From Planctomycetota bacterium (GTDB lineage: Bacteria; Planctomycetota; Planctomycetia; Pirellulales; Pirellulaceae): a stretch of 64,000 nt of DNA. Positions 29,339 to 41,861 of this stretch are shown piece after piece. The translations under genes and the position numbers were made by a program. The stretch lies in assembly GCA_016872775.1 (NCBI GenBank), contig VGZA01000009.1, positions 52,218 to 116,217 of the forward strand, written 5' to 3'. The stretch's first letter is position 1. Each line of letters opens with the position of its first letter. The notes below the pieces were generated by a model. The model ran no database searches. It was not told the DNA's origin and saw only the letters and a program-made list of their open reading frames with translations.

Positions 29339-30784
29339 ATGTCGCCAACGGAAATCAGAATCAATCGGGCTCGAACCAAGATCGTGGCCACAGTGGGTCC
29401 CGCCTGCCGCGCACCGGAGAAGCTGGCGGGGCTGATCGTCGCGGGCGTTGACGTTTTTCGCCTGAACATGGCCCATGGTTCGATCGAAAGCCAGCAGCAG
29501 GTGGTGGAAGACATCCGCCGCGTCAGCATGGACGTAGGGCGTCCGGTGGGCATCCTGGTTGATCTTGGCGGTCCCAAAATCCGATTGGGAGAACTGCATG
29601 AAGATCCGAAGCATTGCGAGCTGGGAGCGGAATTTTGTTTTATTCGCGGCGGCAAGTCAAATGCGGCGCGGGAGCTGACAAGCAATTACGAGCTGCTGGT
29701 CGACGAGTTGCAACCGGGCGATGTGGTGATGCTCACCGACGGGACGGTGGGCATGCAGGTAATGGCCAAGAGTGCGGATCGCGTGACGTGTCGCGTGACT
29801 GCGGCGGGCGTCATTCGCAGCCGGCAGGGGATCAATCTGCCAGGGGTGGCGTTGAGCGTACCGGCGATGACCGAGGCCGATTGGGTTCATGCGAATTGGG
29901 CGGCCCGCGCGGAAATCGACTTTGTCAGCCTCAGTTTTGTGCGAACACCGGTCGAGATCCTGGAGTTGAAGGACCTGCTGTTGTCGCACAGTTCCAGCGC
30001 GATGGTGGTGGCGAAGATCGAGAAGCGCGAGGCCCTGGACCGCTTGGACGACATCGTGGCGGCCAGCGACGCGGTGATGGTGGCGCGAGGTGACTTGGGG
30101 GTCGAGATTGACGTCGCCGAGACGGCCGTCGCGCAGAAGCGGATCATTTCCGTCTGCCAGAAGTTTCTCAAGCCGGTGATTGTCGCGACCCAGATGCTCG
30201 ACAGTATGCACCACTCGCGCCGCCCCACGCGGGCGGAGGTCTCGGACGTATCGAACGCGATCCTGGACGGAGCGGACGCCTGCATGCTCTCGGGGGAGAC
30301 GGCGATCGGGGAGTACTCCCGCGAGGCGGTCGAGATGATGAATCGCATCATGTTGGCCACGGAACGCTTGCTGCACGACGCGCCGACGCAGCCGCCGCCG
30401 GTCGCCGCTTTGGCGGGCGTTCATCCGATCACGGCGGCGGTTGCGTACGGCGCGGGCCGGATCGCGTCCCAGCTTTTCGCGAAGCTGGTCGTCGTCGCGA
30501 CGCGCAGCGGCGCGACGGCGCGGGTCAAGTCCAAGCAGCGCGATTTCATCCCCACGATCGGCGTGAGTGATTCCGAGAAGACGCTGCGGAAGATGTGCCT
30601 GTTCTGGGGCATCACGCCGCTACCCGACGCCCCGATGGCGGCGGGGCCGGCGCTGCGCACGCATATTTCCAACTGGGGCAAACACGATGGCTGTCTGACG
30701 CCGGGCGACCGCGTGGTGTTCGTCACCGGCTCGGAAGTGATTCCAACCGCTCACAACCTGGTAGTCGTGCATGAGGTGGAATAG
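29339..30784 (+). CDS. pyk: Pyruvate kinase
   Basis: 481 residues. The hallmark elements are in order: RTKIVATVGPACR at the start, FRLNMAHGS, GGPKIRLGEL, then DFVSLSFVRTPVEI. The active-site signature is AMVVAKIEKREALDRLD (K as acid/base) and MVARGDLGVEI, followed by KPVIVATQMLDSMHHSRRPTRAEVSDVSNAILDGAD. The C-terminal domain has the TRSGATAR loop. It converts phosphoenolpyruvate and ADP to pyruvate and ATP. It shares a probable transcript with the ABC-2 permease 12 bases downstream. Confidence 0.96.
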   Translation: MSPTEIRINRARTKIVATVGPACRAPEKLAGLIVAGVDVFRLNMAHGSIESQQQVVEDIRRVSMDVGRPVGILVDLGGPKIRLGELHEDPKHCELGAEFCFIRGGKSNAARELTSNYELLVDELQPGDVVMLTDGTVGMQVMAKSADRVTCRVTAAGVIRSRQGINLPGVALSVPAMTEADWVHANWAARAEIDFVSLSFVRTPVEILELKDLLLSHSSSAMVVAKIEKREALDRLDDIVAASDAVMVARGDLGVEIDVAETAVAQKRIISVCQKFLKPVIVATQMLDSMHHSRRPTRAEVSDVSNAILDGADACMLSGETAIGEYSREAVEMMNRIMLATERLLHDAPTQPPPVAALAGVHPITAAVAYGAGRIASQLFAKLVVVATRSGATARVKSKQRDFIPTIGVSDSEKTLRKMCLFWGITPLPDAPMAAGPALRTHISNWGKHDGCLTPGDRVVFVTGSEVIPTAHNLVVVHEVE

Positions 30785-30796
30785 GCGTATGACGCG

Positions 30797-31639
30797 ATGA
30801 ATGAGGCCGTGGCCCGCATCCAAACCTGGTGGACGATTCTGCGGATTTGCCTGGAGGAACGCCTGGTCTACCGGGCCGACTTCGCGCTCGGCACGCTGAT
30901 GCGATTCCTGCCGATCGTGACGCAGATCTTTCTCTGGTTCGCCGTTTTCGAAGCGACGGGTGGTGATCGGATCGCCGACTATACCTATCGCCAGTTTGTG
31001 GCCTACTACCTGTTGACGATGGTCAGCCGCGCGTTCAGCAGCATGCCCGGCCTGGCATCGGGCATCGCGCGCCAGGTGCGGGACGGGGACGTCAAGAAGT
31101 TCCTGATTCAGCCGGTCGACATGCTCGGTTTTCTGTTGCTGGGGCGCGTCGCGCACAAACTGGCCTATTATTCGGTGGCGATCGGCCCTTTCGCGCTGGT
31201 CTTTTTTCTCTGCCGTTCCTTTTTCAGTGACCTCCCCGCGCAGGCCGCGACGCACAGCATTCCGACCGCCCTGGCGTTCCTCGTTTCGCTGGTGCTGAGC
31301 TTCCTGCTGGGGTTCTTTCTGGAGTCGGCGTTGGGGCTGATCGGATTCTGGTTCCTCGAAGTGAGTTCGTTGTTGTTCGTCTACATGTTGCTCAGTTTTT
31401 TCCTGTCCGGACATATGTTCCCTCTGGATATGCTGCCCGAACCATGGCGGACGCTCGTCGACTGCGCGCCGCTGCAGTACCTGGCCTATTTTCCGGCGGC
31501 CGTGTTTCTGGGGAAAATTCCGGTCGAGGCGCTGCCGCGGGCCTTGGCGATCCAGGCCGGCTGGACGATTTTCTTCGCGGTTTTCTGCCGCTTCGCCTGG
31601 CGGCGCGGATTGCGCCGCTACAGCGCGTACGGCGGTTGA
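30797..31639 (+). CDS. ABC-2 type permease
   Basis: 280 residues with six hydrophobic segments. Family features are FALGTLMRFLPIVTQIFLWFAVF, YTYRQFVAYYLLTMVSRAFS and GDVKKFLIQPVDMLGFLLLGR, typical of the ABC-2 group (DUF990-like) that exports daunorubicin-type or polysaccharide substrates. Normally an ATPase and a second permease are adjacent; here neither is in the window. The 12-base gap to pyk suggests co-transcription without an obvious functional link. Confidence 0.8.
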   Translation: MNEAVARIQTWWTILRICLEERLVYRADFALGTLMRFLPIVTQIFLWFAVFEATGGDRIADYTYRQFVAYYLLTMVSRAFSSMPGLASGIARQVRDGDVKKFLIQPVDMLGFLLLGRVAHKLAYYSVAIGPFALVFFLCRSFFSDLPAQAATHSIPTALAFLVSLVLSFLLGFFLESALGLIGFWFLEVSSLLFVYMLLSFFLSGHMFPLDMLPEPWRTLVDCAPLQYLAYFPAAVFLGKIPVEALPRALAIQAGWTIFFAVFCRFAWRRGLRRYSAYGG

Positions 31640-31645
31640 GCGGCA

Positions 31646-31665
31646 CGGGCGTCCGGCGACGCCCG
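31646..31665 (+). terminator. GC-rich hairpin after ABC-2 permease
   Basis: The stem cgggcgtc (31646-31653) pairs with gacgcccg (31658-31665) across loop cggc. The 8 bp are perfect and the hairpin starts 7 bases after the permease stop. It lacks a T tract, so rho-independent action is uncertain. Confidence 0.4.
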
Positions 31666-31795
31666 GATCGGGATTCTCCGCACCGCCCTATTTCGCAAAC
31701 GCCTGCTTACCCCTTGAATTTCGAGCCTACCGCGTGTTAACTTCGGAGGATTTTATTCCCAGCCCCAAGGGCCTCGTATTGATAAGGTAGCCCGC

Positions 31796-35045
<3,250 letters not shown>

Positions 35046-35062
<17 letters not shown>

Positions 35063-36044
35063 AGGCGCCCTCCGCGTCGCCATGAACGGAATCGTCCGCG
35101 TCGGTGGCGCTCCGTCTCCGGCGACTCGGCAACCATTCCTCCGCGCGCACAAAACTCAACAGGCCTAGCAGCATTACCCACTGGAAAAGGAACAGGTGCA
35201 TCGACCATTCGATGCCCAGGTGGAATGCCAGACCGAGCAGCAGGGCCCATTTTCTCAGCGGCCGAACCCAGACCCCGATCGGTATCAGTGTTTCCACGAC
35301 CAAGGTTCCCCAGGTCGCCAGACGTATGCCGATCGGGAACTGGACGAGCCACTCCAGCAGTGCCCGGGATTGCATGTAATCGCTGCTCTGAATCACGTAG
35401 AACAAGGCCGAGCCATCGCGCCATGTTTCCCCCTGCAGTTTGCACCAGACCGTCGAGAGATAGATGACCACCATCTGCAGCTGCACAAGGCGCAGTGCCC
35501 AGGCCGCCGCGCGCCACTCCTCCACCGACCGGCGGTGGCGGATCGGCGACCAATACGCATCCAGGGGCATCAGCATCGCAAACAGCGCGAACCAGCGGAG
35601 AATGTTGTCCGCGCCGTCCAGGATCAGCGGATTGAGGTTCTGGAAGGTCGTCAGCCAGACCAGAATCCCGAATGCCTGAAAACGCGAGTAGACCCCGCAA
35701 GTCAGGAGCAGTGCTTGCAGAAGCATTGCAGCCAGGCAGCATTGCACGGCGGCGGGAGTCGGTTCGAAATGGAAGAACAGCGACGCGCGGGAAAAACCGC
35801 CCAGCTCGATCGCCGTTGAGGCGCCCAGGACCCCCGATTCATAAAACCATTTGGGAGCATCCCAGATCCAGAAAATGGTGTAGATCACGAGCACGATCCC
35901 GAACAGAATGCGAAACAGGACGACGGTGTCCGGTTCGCAAGAGCGAAAAAGGAACCGGTCCGACGCCTGGACCATGGCGCGGAGACTTGTCGGCAATGCG
36001 CCGCTGGCTGATTTCCCCGGTGGAGGCTCCATTGCTGCCATCAT
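35046..36044 (-). CDS. HTTM-domain membrane protein (vitamin K gamma-carboxylase-like)
   Basis: 332 residues from the ATG at 36044, 11 bases after the stop of the upstream partner gene; further in-frame ATGs follow at once. The HTTM domain has several membrane helices: [56 protein letters not shown], then [20 protein letters not shown] and [19 protein letters not shown]. These are the landmarks shared with gamma-glutamyl carboxylases, but bacterial members are mostly uncharacterised. Its 3' end overlaps carB tail to tail. Confidence 0.85.
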
Positions 36045-36055
36045 CGCGACTCGTT

Positions 36056-36766
36056 TCAAGGTTCCACTACCCATTCGCGAACCAGCTCGCTGCTGGCCGA
36101 CCATTGCATGTTTCGCGAGGTCAGAAACTGGCCGTCCTCCGGCGGAAGGATCCGCATTGTCTGTCGAAAAAGTTTTACAGAAACGACCGACTGGAGTCGG
36201 CCAGCGACGTCCGAACCGCCGTCGTTGTCGTACTCGGGCAGCACTTTCTCCTCCGCCCCCGGCGTGCTCCCGTCAAGACGATCGTCGCGCTGGGCGTCAT
36301 CGATCCCGCCGCCAGCCGGTCCAAATACGCCGAGCCCGATCGCGCCCGGCGAGCGCCCTTCTGTGTACTTTTCTGGGCGCCCTTCCGCGCACCGTGCCAG
36401 GTAGCTGGCCAGATCATCCAGCGCCGCGCCATGGCCCGGATTACCAACGCGGTCAAAGTAATTCACCTGCCGAGCCATCTGGAAACGATCACCGCGGCCA
36501 TAGTCCGACCATTGCGGCGATTCCCAGTTGACGACGGCACCGTTGGCAAGCGTGATCTCCGCCGACAGTGACACGTTTCGCGACGATGGATTCGGCGCGA
36601 ACATCGTCCATTCCCCTTGGATCAAACCGAACCACTGCAGCAGCTCTGCGAGCCGGCCTTGTGACCGCGGTGGGCGCGGCAATTCCGCGGGGAAAGTATC
36701 GACCAGCATCAGCGAACTGACCGCCAGGAACAGAATCCGAGCTTTCCAGCGCGATCGATCCGCCAT
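36056..36766 (-). CDS. HTTM-associated membrane protein
   Basis: 236 residues from the ATG at 36766 (TGGAA 6 bases upstream; ATG 36790 is also possible; the longer frame to 37213 is Arg-rich and unlike coding sequence). An N-terminal signal/anchor (ILFLAVSSLMLVDTFPA) is followed by GLIQGEWTMFAPNPSSRNVSLSAEI, the WxMFAPNP motif that typically follows HTTM domains or sits in a partner protein. The rest reads as a beta-rich domain. Tight spacing to the HTTM gene (11 bases) implies a two-protein membrane unit. The function is unknown. Confidence 0.65.
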   Translation of the reverse strand: MADRSRWKARILFLAVSSLMLVDTFPAELPRPPRSQGRLAELLQWFGLIQGEWTMFAPNPSSRNVSLSAEITLANGAVVNWESPQWSDYGRGDRFQMARQVNYFDRVGNPGHGAALDDLASYLARCAEGRPEKYTEGRSPGAIGLGVFGPAGGGIDDAQRDDRLDGSTPGAEEKVLPEYDNDGGSDVAGRLQSVVSVKLFRQTMRILPPEDGQFLTSRNMQWSASSELVREWVVEP

Positions 36767-37061
36767 GGAAAATTCCAGCTGCCGCCGCATGTCGATGGTA
36801 CCTCGCGTGCCCGACTTCAGCATGATTGCCGGTAGGAACCGGGAAAACCACGCCCGCCTGTTGCCATCGAATGAATCGGACCGTTCCGAGGTCGCCCGGA
36901 ACCGATAACCGATAAACTCGCGCTGACCCCAACTTGCCTCGGCGATGGAGTTCGAATCCCCCGGTACCGATCCGTTCCGCGCCAGGAATTGACGCTGTCT
37001 TCCCGCTTCCGTATCTTGATTCCAGGTTGTGCTCCGGGTTGCGATTCTTGCTGAGGTATTC

Positions 37062-37256
37062 ATGGGTTGGTCATTTCGCAGATCGATAAATCTCGGCCCC
37101 TTTCGTATCAACATCAGTAAGTCGGGAATATCGTATTCCTTTGGTCTGGCCGGATTCCGTGCCGGCGTCAACGCCAAGGGGCGTAAGTACACTTCCGTCA
37201 GTGTCCCAGGCACCGGATTGCGTTATCAAAAAACACTGGGAAGCGGCAAGAAGTAA
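37062..37256 (+). CDS. DUF4236 small protein
   Basis: 64 residues from the ATG at 37062 with GAGG 5 bases upstream. MGWSFRRSINLGPFRINISK and SVSVPGTGLRYQKTLG match the DUF4236 domain (glycine-rich, beta-strand pattern FRxSIxxGPxRxNxSxSG). The family is often found at the N-terminus of phage-like or membrane proteins; here it is the whole protein. The role is unknown. Confidence 0.8.
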   Translation: MGWSFRRSINLGPFRINISKSGISYSFGLAGFRAGVNAKGRKYTSVSVPGTGLRYQKTLGSGKK

Positions 37257-37325
37257 GAAGGATCGCAGCCCGAGGAATCCTCGGCTCGATTTTGACCGGC
37301 ATTATGGTCCAGGAAAGTCACTGCA

Positions 37326-37622
37326 ATGAAAGTCCAATTCACTCGAGCGTTGCGAACCAGTTCCTCGGAACGTTATCTGATTCATATCGATGGGACAGGG
37401 GACGATGCCGCTCTGGATCTGCATTATCTGGCCGATGGAACCGTGGCCGGAACGCTGATTGTTCTCGACAAACAATACGCTTCAAAAGAGATGGTGGCAG
37501 TGATCGTCGAAGAGATCGATCGCATGCTGCTGCCCTCCGTGAGCGTAACCGAGGGCAATCTTTCGTTCACCGTCGTGAAAGGATCGGTGATCGGGACCTT
37601 TACGGCGCAGGCGGACGAGTGA
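37326..37622 (+). CDS. Conserved-looking small hypothetical protein
   Basis: 98 residues, ATG 37326. Acidic, alternating strand/helix pattern: YLIHIDGTGDDAALDLHYLADG, VEEIDRMLLPSVSVTEGNLSFTVVKG. No signal, membrane segment or family recognised. It follows the DUF4236 gene by 69 bases on the same strand and may be co-expressed. Codon use looks like that of its neighbours, which supports it being real. Confidence 0.6.
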   Translation: MKVQFTRALRTSSSERYLIHIDGTGDDAALDLHYLADGTVAGTLIVLDKQYASKEMVAVIVEEIDRMLLPSVSVTEGNLSFTVVKGSVIGTFTAQADE

Positions 37623-37649
37623 AGGTAACGCGCGGATGCGACTGGCCTG

Positions 37650-39011
37650 CTAAAGCAGTTCCGGGATTGGCTGGCCGTGGTGCAGTATCCGTTGCGGCCG
37701 GCCGGCGAAGTCGAGAAACTCGTGCTGCGGATCGATGCCCAGGTGCTTATACACCGTCGCCAGCAGGTCCTGCGGCGTGAGCGGTCGTTCGACGGGGTAT
37801 TCGGCTTTGGAATTTGTCGCACCGATCACCTGGCCGGTTTTCGAGCCGCCCCCGGAGACGAGCACCGACATGGAGTGGGGCCAGTGGTCGCGCCCTTGAA
37901 GCCCTGCGGCATGCGAGATGCGCGGTGTTCGGCCGAATTCCCCCATCGCGATCAGCAGCACGCGGCGGTCCAGCCCTCGCGCGTACAGATCTTCGATCAG
38001 CGTGGCGATCGCCGGGTCCATGTCGGCTGCGCGAAACTGCATCGCCGGCGCCAGGTCCCAGTCATACATCGGAATCACATGGTCGTCCCAGCTGAAATAA
38101 CGGGTCAGCCCATGCCGAGGCGCGGTGGCGTCGATCGTGATCAAGCTGACTCCGGCCTCCGCGAGGCGGCGAGCGAGCAGGCAGCTTTGGCCCCAGAGTG
38201 TTCGCCCGTACCGATCGCGAAGTTCGGCCGATTCCCGCTCCATGTTGAATGCCTCGGCGACCTCGGAGCTGTTCAACAGGTCGAGCGCCTGTCCGTGAAA
38301 CTGATCCAGCCCGTCCCGTGCAGTGCGTCGATCGGCCTGACGCCGAAAGCGATCGAACTGCTGCAGCAATGCGCGGCGGTCGTCCAACCGGCTGGCGTTC
38401 AATCCGGCGCTGAGCTTGAGATTCGGCGGTTGGAAATTCTCGACCGACGGGTCGCCGCTCTCGAACGCCGTATGCTCAACTCCCAGGTACTGTGGTCGAG
38501 TCATAAACGGTTTGCGCGGCACGCCCACATAGTTCGGCAGGCCACCGGGACCGGCGCCACGCATTCGGCTGACGACCATGCCGATGTCGGGGTGGTCCGA
38601 GTATGCGGTCGAAGTTGGATCGGCCTTCAGCGGGGTCTTGCCGGTCAACATCTCGATCGACCCGTCGTTGTGCGACGCCATCTCATGGTGCACCGAACGG
38701 ACGATCGAGTACTTGTCGGCGACCTGCGCCAGTCTCGGAAAGATCTCGCAGATATTCATCCCCGGTACCGCGGTTGCAATCGGTCGGAACGGTCCACGGT
38801 ATTCGCTAGGCGCATCCGGTTTCGGATCAAATGTCTCCAATTGGCTAGGACCGCCCCACATCCAGAAGACGATAACGGAGGTATTCCTGTCGAGTTTGCC
38901 CGAAGGACTGGCGGCGGCCAGCCGCGGCAGCGTCATGCCTCCAAGTGCCAGCGCGCCGGCGCGCAGGAACTCGCGACGGCGTTGGGGACCAGTGCAGAAC
39001 ATGGCGGGCAT
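37650..39011 (-). CDS. DUF1501 family protein (solitary)
   Basis: 453 residues with leader RREFLRAGALALGGMTLPRLAAA (Tat-like, one R-R pair). DUF1501 landmarks are SVIVFWMWGGPSQLETFDPKP, RSVHHEMASHNDGSIEMLTG, LLIAMGEFGRTPRISHAAG and RDHWPHSMSVLVSGGG. The C-terminus has LLATVYKHLGIDPQHEFLD. Unlike two other copies here, no PSD1 gene adjoins it. The upstream neighbour is an M81 peptidase gene starting 1.5 kb away on the same strand and ending 42 bases before this start, so these two may form an operon. Confidence 0.92.
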   Translation of the reverse strand: MPAMFCTGPQRRREFLRAGALALGGMTLPRLAAASPSGKLDRNTSVIVFWMWGGPSQLETFDPKPDAPSEYRGPFRPIATAVPGMNICEIFPRLAQVADKYSIVRSVHHEMASHNDGSIEMLTGKTPLKADPTSTAYSDHPDIGMVVSRMRGAGPGGLPNYVGVPRKPFMTRPQYLGVEHTAFESGDPSVENFQPPNLKLSAGLNASRLDDRRALLQQFDRFRRQADRRTARDGLDQFHGQALDLLNSSEVAEAFNMERESAELRDRYGRTLWGQSCLLARRLAEAGVSLITIDATAPRHGLTRYFSWDDHVIPMYDWDLAPAMQFRAADMDPAIATLIEDLYARGLDRRVLLIAMGEFGRTPRISHAAGLQGRDHWPHSMSVLVSGGGSKTGQVIGATNSKAEYPVERPLTPQDLLATVYKHLGIDPQHEFLDFAGRPQRILHHGQPIPELL

Positions 39012-39053
39012 TGCGGTTTCTCCTGGGCTGGATTGTAACCTGCAGCTGCCGGG

Positions 39054-40583
39054 TCAACGACGGTGATATTCGTGGGTGTAGACGGTGGGTTGCAGACCGG
39101 GGATTTCCTGATCGGCGGGAAAATACGGGCGGCGCAAGCGGCGGTGCCGTACATGCCGCAACGTTGCGGGGGTAGGTCCGGGCGTGTCGAGGATGAATGC
39201 CGCTCGACAGTATGCCCCAAACGCCAGTTGGTAGTTCATCGGATTTTTGGCGACGACAAAGCGAGCGGATTGAGGCTGCATTCCCAGAATCTCGAATTGC
39301 TCTCCGCACCATTCGTAGGTTGGATGGCTGGCCAGAGCGATCTGAATCGATCCCACATCAAAACGGGCGGCCGGTCCCATCTGTCCCTGCCTGCCTTCCC
39401 AGATCCCGCCGCGATAGGTGAACGTGCCGTCGCTGATCGCCACGACTTTGCCGGACACGTTCACCGGTTTCCCCCAGCCGGGGTCGATGCTGTGCCCGAT
39501 GTTCAACGTCAATTCCGCGCCGATGCCTGCCGCGTGGCAGGCTTGTGCGGCCGCGGGATCGACGATCGGAATCAGGGACGGTTGTTGGATCCCCGAGTCC
39601 AGCAGGCAGCGCAGGGTAGCGGCGCTATCGCCTGCGGCACCGCCTCCGCAACAGTCGGCCGTTTCCACCAGGATAACGGGGCCAGCCGCCATCGCTCGGC
39701 CTCGCGCGATCGCCTCGACCGGGCTCACCAGATCCGGTTCCAATTCCGATCGCTTCGACCAGTATTGCAGTGCCAGTTCGCGCGCCAGTCTGCCGGCCCC
39801 GGCAAGATCGTCGTGGGTGATGACCAGCCCACCGCCACCCATGTCGTCGGCATCGAGGTACGGGTGGACCAGAAACGCGCTGGCCGAATAGGCCTGCCGG
39901 TCGCATTCCAGCTGTTTGGCATGCCGCATGACGTCCGCGAAAGGCCCCGGCCCGTCGGTGTGGCCCAGGACGCCGCTCACCAGCAGCGGCACTTTCGCCA
40001 GCGCCATCGTCGGACGCAGCGCGCCGGTGAGGATGTCGTCGAGCATACTGGCGGCGCGGCAACCAGTCTCCCACGCATCGCGATGCGGATAGGTATCCCA
40101 GGCGACAAAGCCGTCGGCCGACTCCACCATCGTTCGCGTGACATGAGCATGGTGGTCAAGCGCCCCGACAATCGGAGTTGCGTCGCCGACTCGCTCGCGT
40201 ACGGCGGCGAGCAGATCACCTTCGACATCGTCGATTCCTTCGGCGGCCGCCGCGCCATGCAACGCCAAGAGGACGCCGTCGCACGGCAGAGACCGTTCCA
40301 GGTCGCCCAGAAGTTCACCGCGCAGCCGCGCATAGCAATCGGCCGTGATCACACCACTGGGACAAGCCGACGTCATCAGCAGCGGCCGGACTGCATGACC
40401 GCAGTTCTTCAGGCGATCGAGCATCCCGCCGACCGTTCCCGCGCGGACGGCCAGGAGGTCCGCGCCCCGCAAATATTCGGATCGGAGAAAGGCCTGCATG
40501 TCGGCCGGCCTGCCGCCGAGATGATTGCATTCGATGAACAGCCCGCCGACGGCAATTGTCCTCTTCATGATCGACTCCGACAT
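39054..40583 (-). CDS. M81 family metallopeptidase (MlrC-like), second copy
   Basis: 509 residues from the ATG at 40583 (GGAG 6 bases upstream); the ATG at 40568, also with GGAG, is equally good. Family elements are AVGGLFIECNHLGG, GVLLALHGAAAAEGIDDVEGDLL, GALDHHAHVTRTM and DGFVAWDTYPHRDAWETG. C-terminal: VETADCCGGGAAGDSAAT. Zn ligands would be in the D-H-H segments. It is divergent from an enolase-superfamily gene (116 bases apart), a pairing seen elsewhere that suggests a shared catabolic substrate. It differs substantially from the 10.2 kb copy, so they are unlikely to be recent duplicates. Confidence 0.85.
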   Translation of the reverse strand: MSESIMKRTIAVGGLFIECNHLGGRPADMQAFLRSEYLRGADLLAVRAGTVGGMLDRLKNCGHAVRPLLMTSACPSGVITADCYARLRGELLGDLERSLPCDGVLLALHGAAAAEGIDDVEGDLLAAVRERVGDATPIVGALDHHAHVTRTMVESADGFVAWDTYPHRDAWETGCRAASMLDDILTGALRPTMALAKVPLLVSGVLGHTDGPGPFADVMRHAKQLECDRQAYSASAFLVHPYLDADDMGGGGLVITHDDLAGAGRLARELALQYWSKRSELEPDLVSPVEAIARGRAMAAGPVILVETADCCGGGAAGDSAATLRCLLDSGIQQPSLIPIVDPAAAQACHAAGIGAELTLNIGHSIDPGWGKPVNVSGKVVAISDGTFTYRGGIWEGRQGQMGPAARFDVGSIQIALASHPTYEWCGEQFEILGMQPQSARFVVAKNPMNYQLAFGAYCRAAFILDTPGPTPATLRHVRHRRLRRPYFPADQEIPGLQPTVYTHEYHRR

Positions 40584-40699
40584 GATTGTCTCCGCCCGGT
40601 AAATCCTGTCGAATGATGATCGTCGGCCATGCGGTTCGGTCAGGCAAGTCCGCAGGCCGGGAACAGATTGCAATCCAGGCAGGCGGGAGGCGCAGCATC

Positions 40700-41860
40700 G
40701 TGCGAATCGAGCAGATCGAATGCGTGCATTTGCGTAGCGAATATCAGAACGGGTTCCGTTATGCCGGAGGCCAATGCACGGCCCGTTTGACTTCGCTGGT
40801 GCTGGTGCATGCCGAGGGGGGCGAGATTGGTATCGGTTCGGTGTACTCGCATCCAGGCATCGTCGATCTGGTGGTGCGGCACCAATTGGCCCCGATGCTG
40901 ATCGGGCAGGATGCGACCGACGTGGAATCACTCTGGGACCGCATGTACCGGCTGACGCGCTGGTATGGGCGCAAAGGCGCGGCTGTTTCGGCGTTGGGCG
41001 CTCTGGACATCGCCTTCTGGGATCTGCGCGCCCGGCGGGCCGGACAGCCTTTGTGGCGTTTGTTGGGGGGCGAACAGGGGCGCTGCCCGGCGTATGCCAG
41101 CGCACTGCTCTGGAAGCCACCGGCGGAACTCGCCGAGGAGGCAGCCCTGCACGTTTCCCGCGGCTTCCGCAGAATGAAGATGCGATTAGGTCGCGGCGAG
41201 GAACTCGATCGTCTGGCGGTCCGCGCGGTCCGTACGGCGATTTCCAGCCAGTGCGATCTGATGTGCGACGGATCGATGCGCTATTCGTTGCGGGAAGCGC
41301 GCGAGCTGGGGGAGTTCCTGGCTCGCGAGAACGTGTTCTGGTTTGAGGAACCGTTCGAACCGGAAAACCTCGACGACTACGTAGCGCTGCGTGGAACGAT
41401 CGGTGTCCCGATCGCGGCCGGCGAGAATGAATTCGGGCTGCAAGGTTTTCGCGAACTGATTCGCGCCGGCGCCGTCGATATTGTGCAGCCCGACGTCTGC
41501 CGTTGCGGCGGGATCAGCGAAGCGCTCCGCGTAATCCGTCTTGCCGCCGAACACGACCTGCGATTCGCGCCGCACACCTGGAGCGACGCCGTAACGATCG
41601 TCGCCAACGCGCATCTGGTTGCCGCTCATCCGCACGGATTGACGGTCGAAGTCGACCAGACCGGGAATCCGTTTATCGAGCAGCTACTGATCGAGCCGCT
41701 CGACATCCGCGAAGGCCAACTCCATCTGAGCGATCGGCCCGGGCTGGGCATCGAATTGCGCGCCGACACGCTGGCGCGATTCGAAATGCCCAACCCGCTG
41801 GAAATCCCCGACGGCCTTTACAGCGATATGGCGTTCGGGCGACGCCATTGCCTCAGCTGA
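40700..41860 (+). CDS. Mandelate racemase / muconate lactonizing enzyme family protein
   Basis: 386 residues from the GTG at 40700 (GGGAGG 9 bases upstream, first residues RIEQIECVHLRSEYQNGF as in relatives). It is an enolase-superfamily barrel. Metal ligands D190 (LMCDGS), E216 (WFEEP) and E242 (AAGENEF) are visible. The base on strand 2 is K160-M-R162, a KxR variant of the usual KxK. The D265/H292 dyad (QPDVCRCGG, APHTW) is present, so racemase or acid-sugar dehydratase chemistry is plausible. The exact substrate is unknown. Confidence 0.9.
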   Translation: MRIEQIECVHLRSEYQNGFRYAGGQCTARLTSLVLVHAEGGEIGIGSVYSHPGIVDLVVRHQLAPMLIGQDATDVESLWDRMYRLTRWYGRKGAAVSALGALDIAFWDLRARRAGQPLWRLLGGEQGRCPAYASALLWKPPAELAEEAALHVSRGFRRMKMRLGRGEELDRLAVRAVRTAISSQCDLMCDGSMRYSLREARELGEFLARENVFWFEEPFEPENLDDYVALRGTIGVPIAAGENEFGLQGFRELIRAGAVDIVQPDVCRCGGISEALRVIRLAAEHDLRFAPHTWSDAVTIVANAHLVAAHPHGLTVEVDQTGNPFIEQLLIEPLDIREGQLHLSDRPGLGIELRADTLARFEMPNPLEIPDGLYSDMAFGRRHCLS

Positions 41861-41861
41861 A

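Noticed and set aside
39063..40616. Forward frame of 517 codons opposite the M81 gene
   Set aside because: No recognisable domain; M81 motifs lie on the reverse strand.
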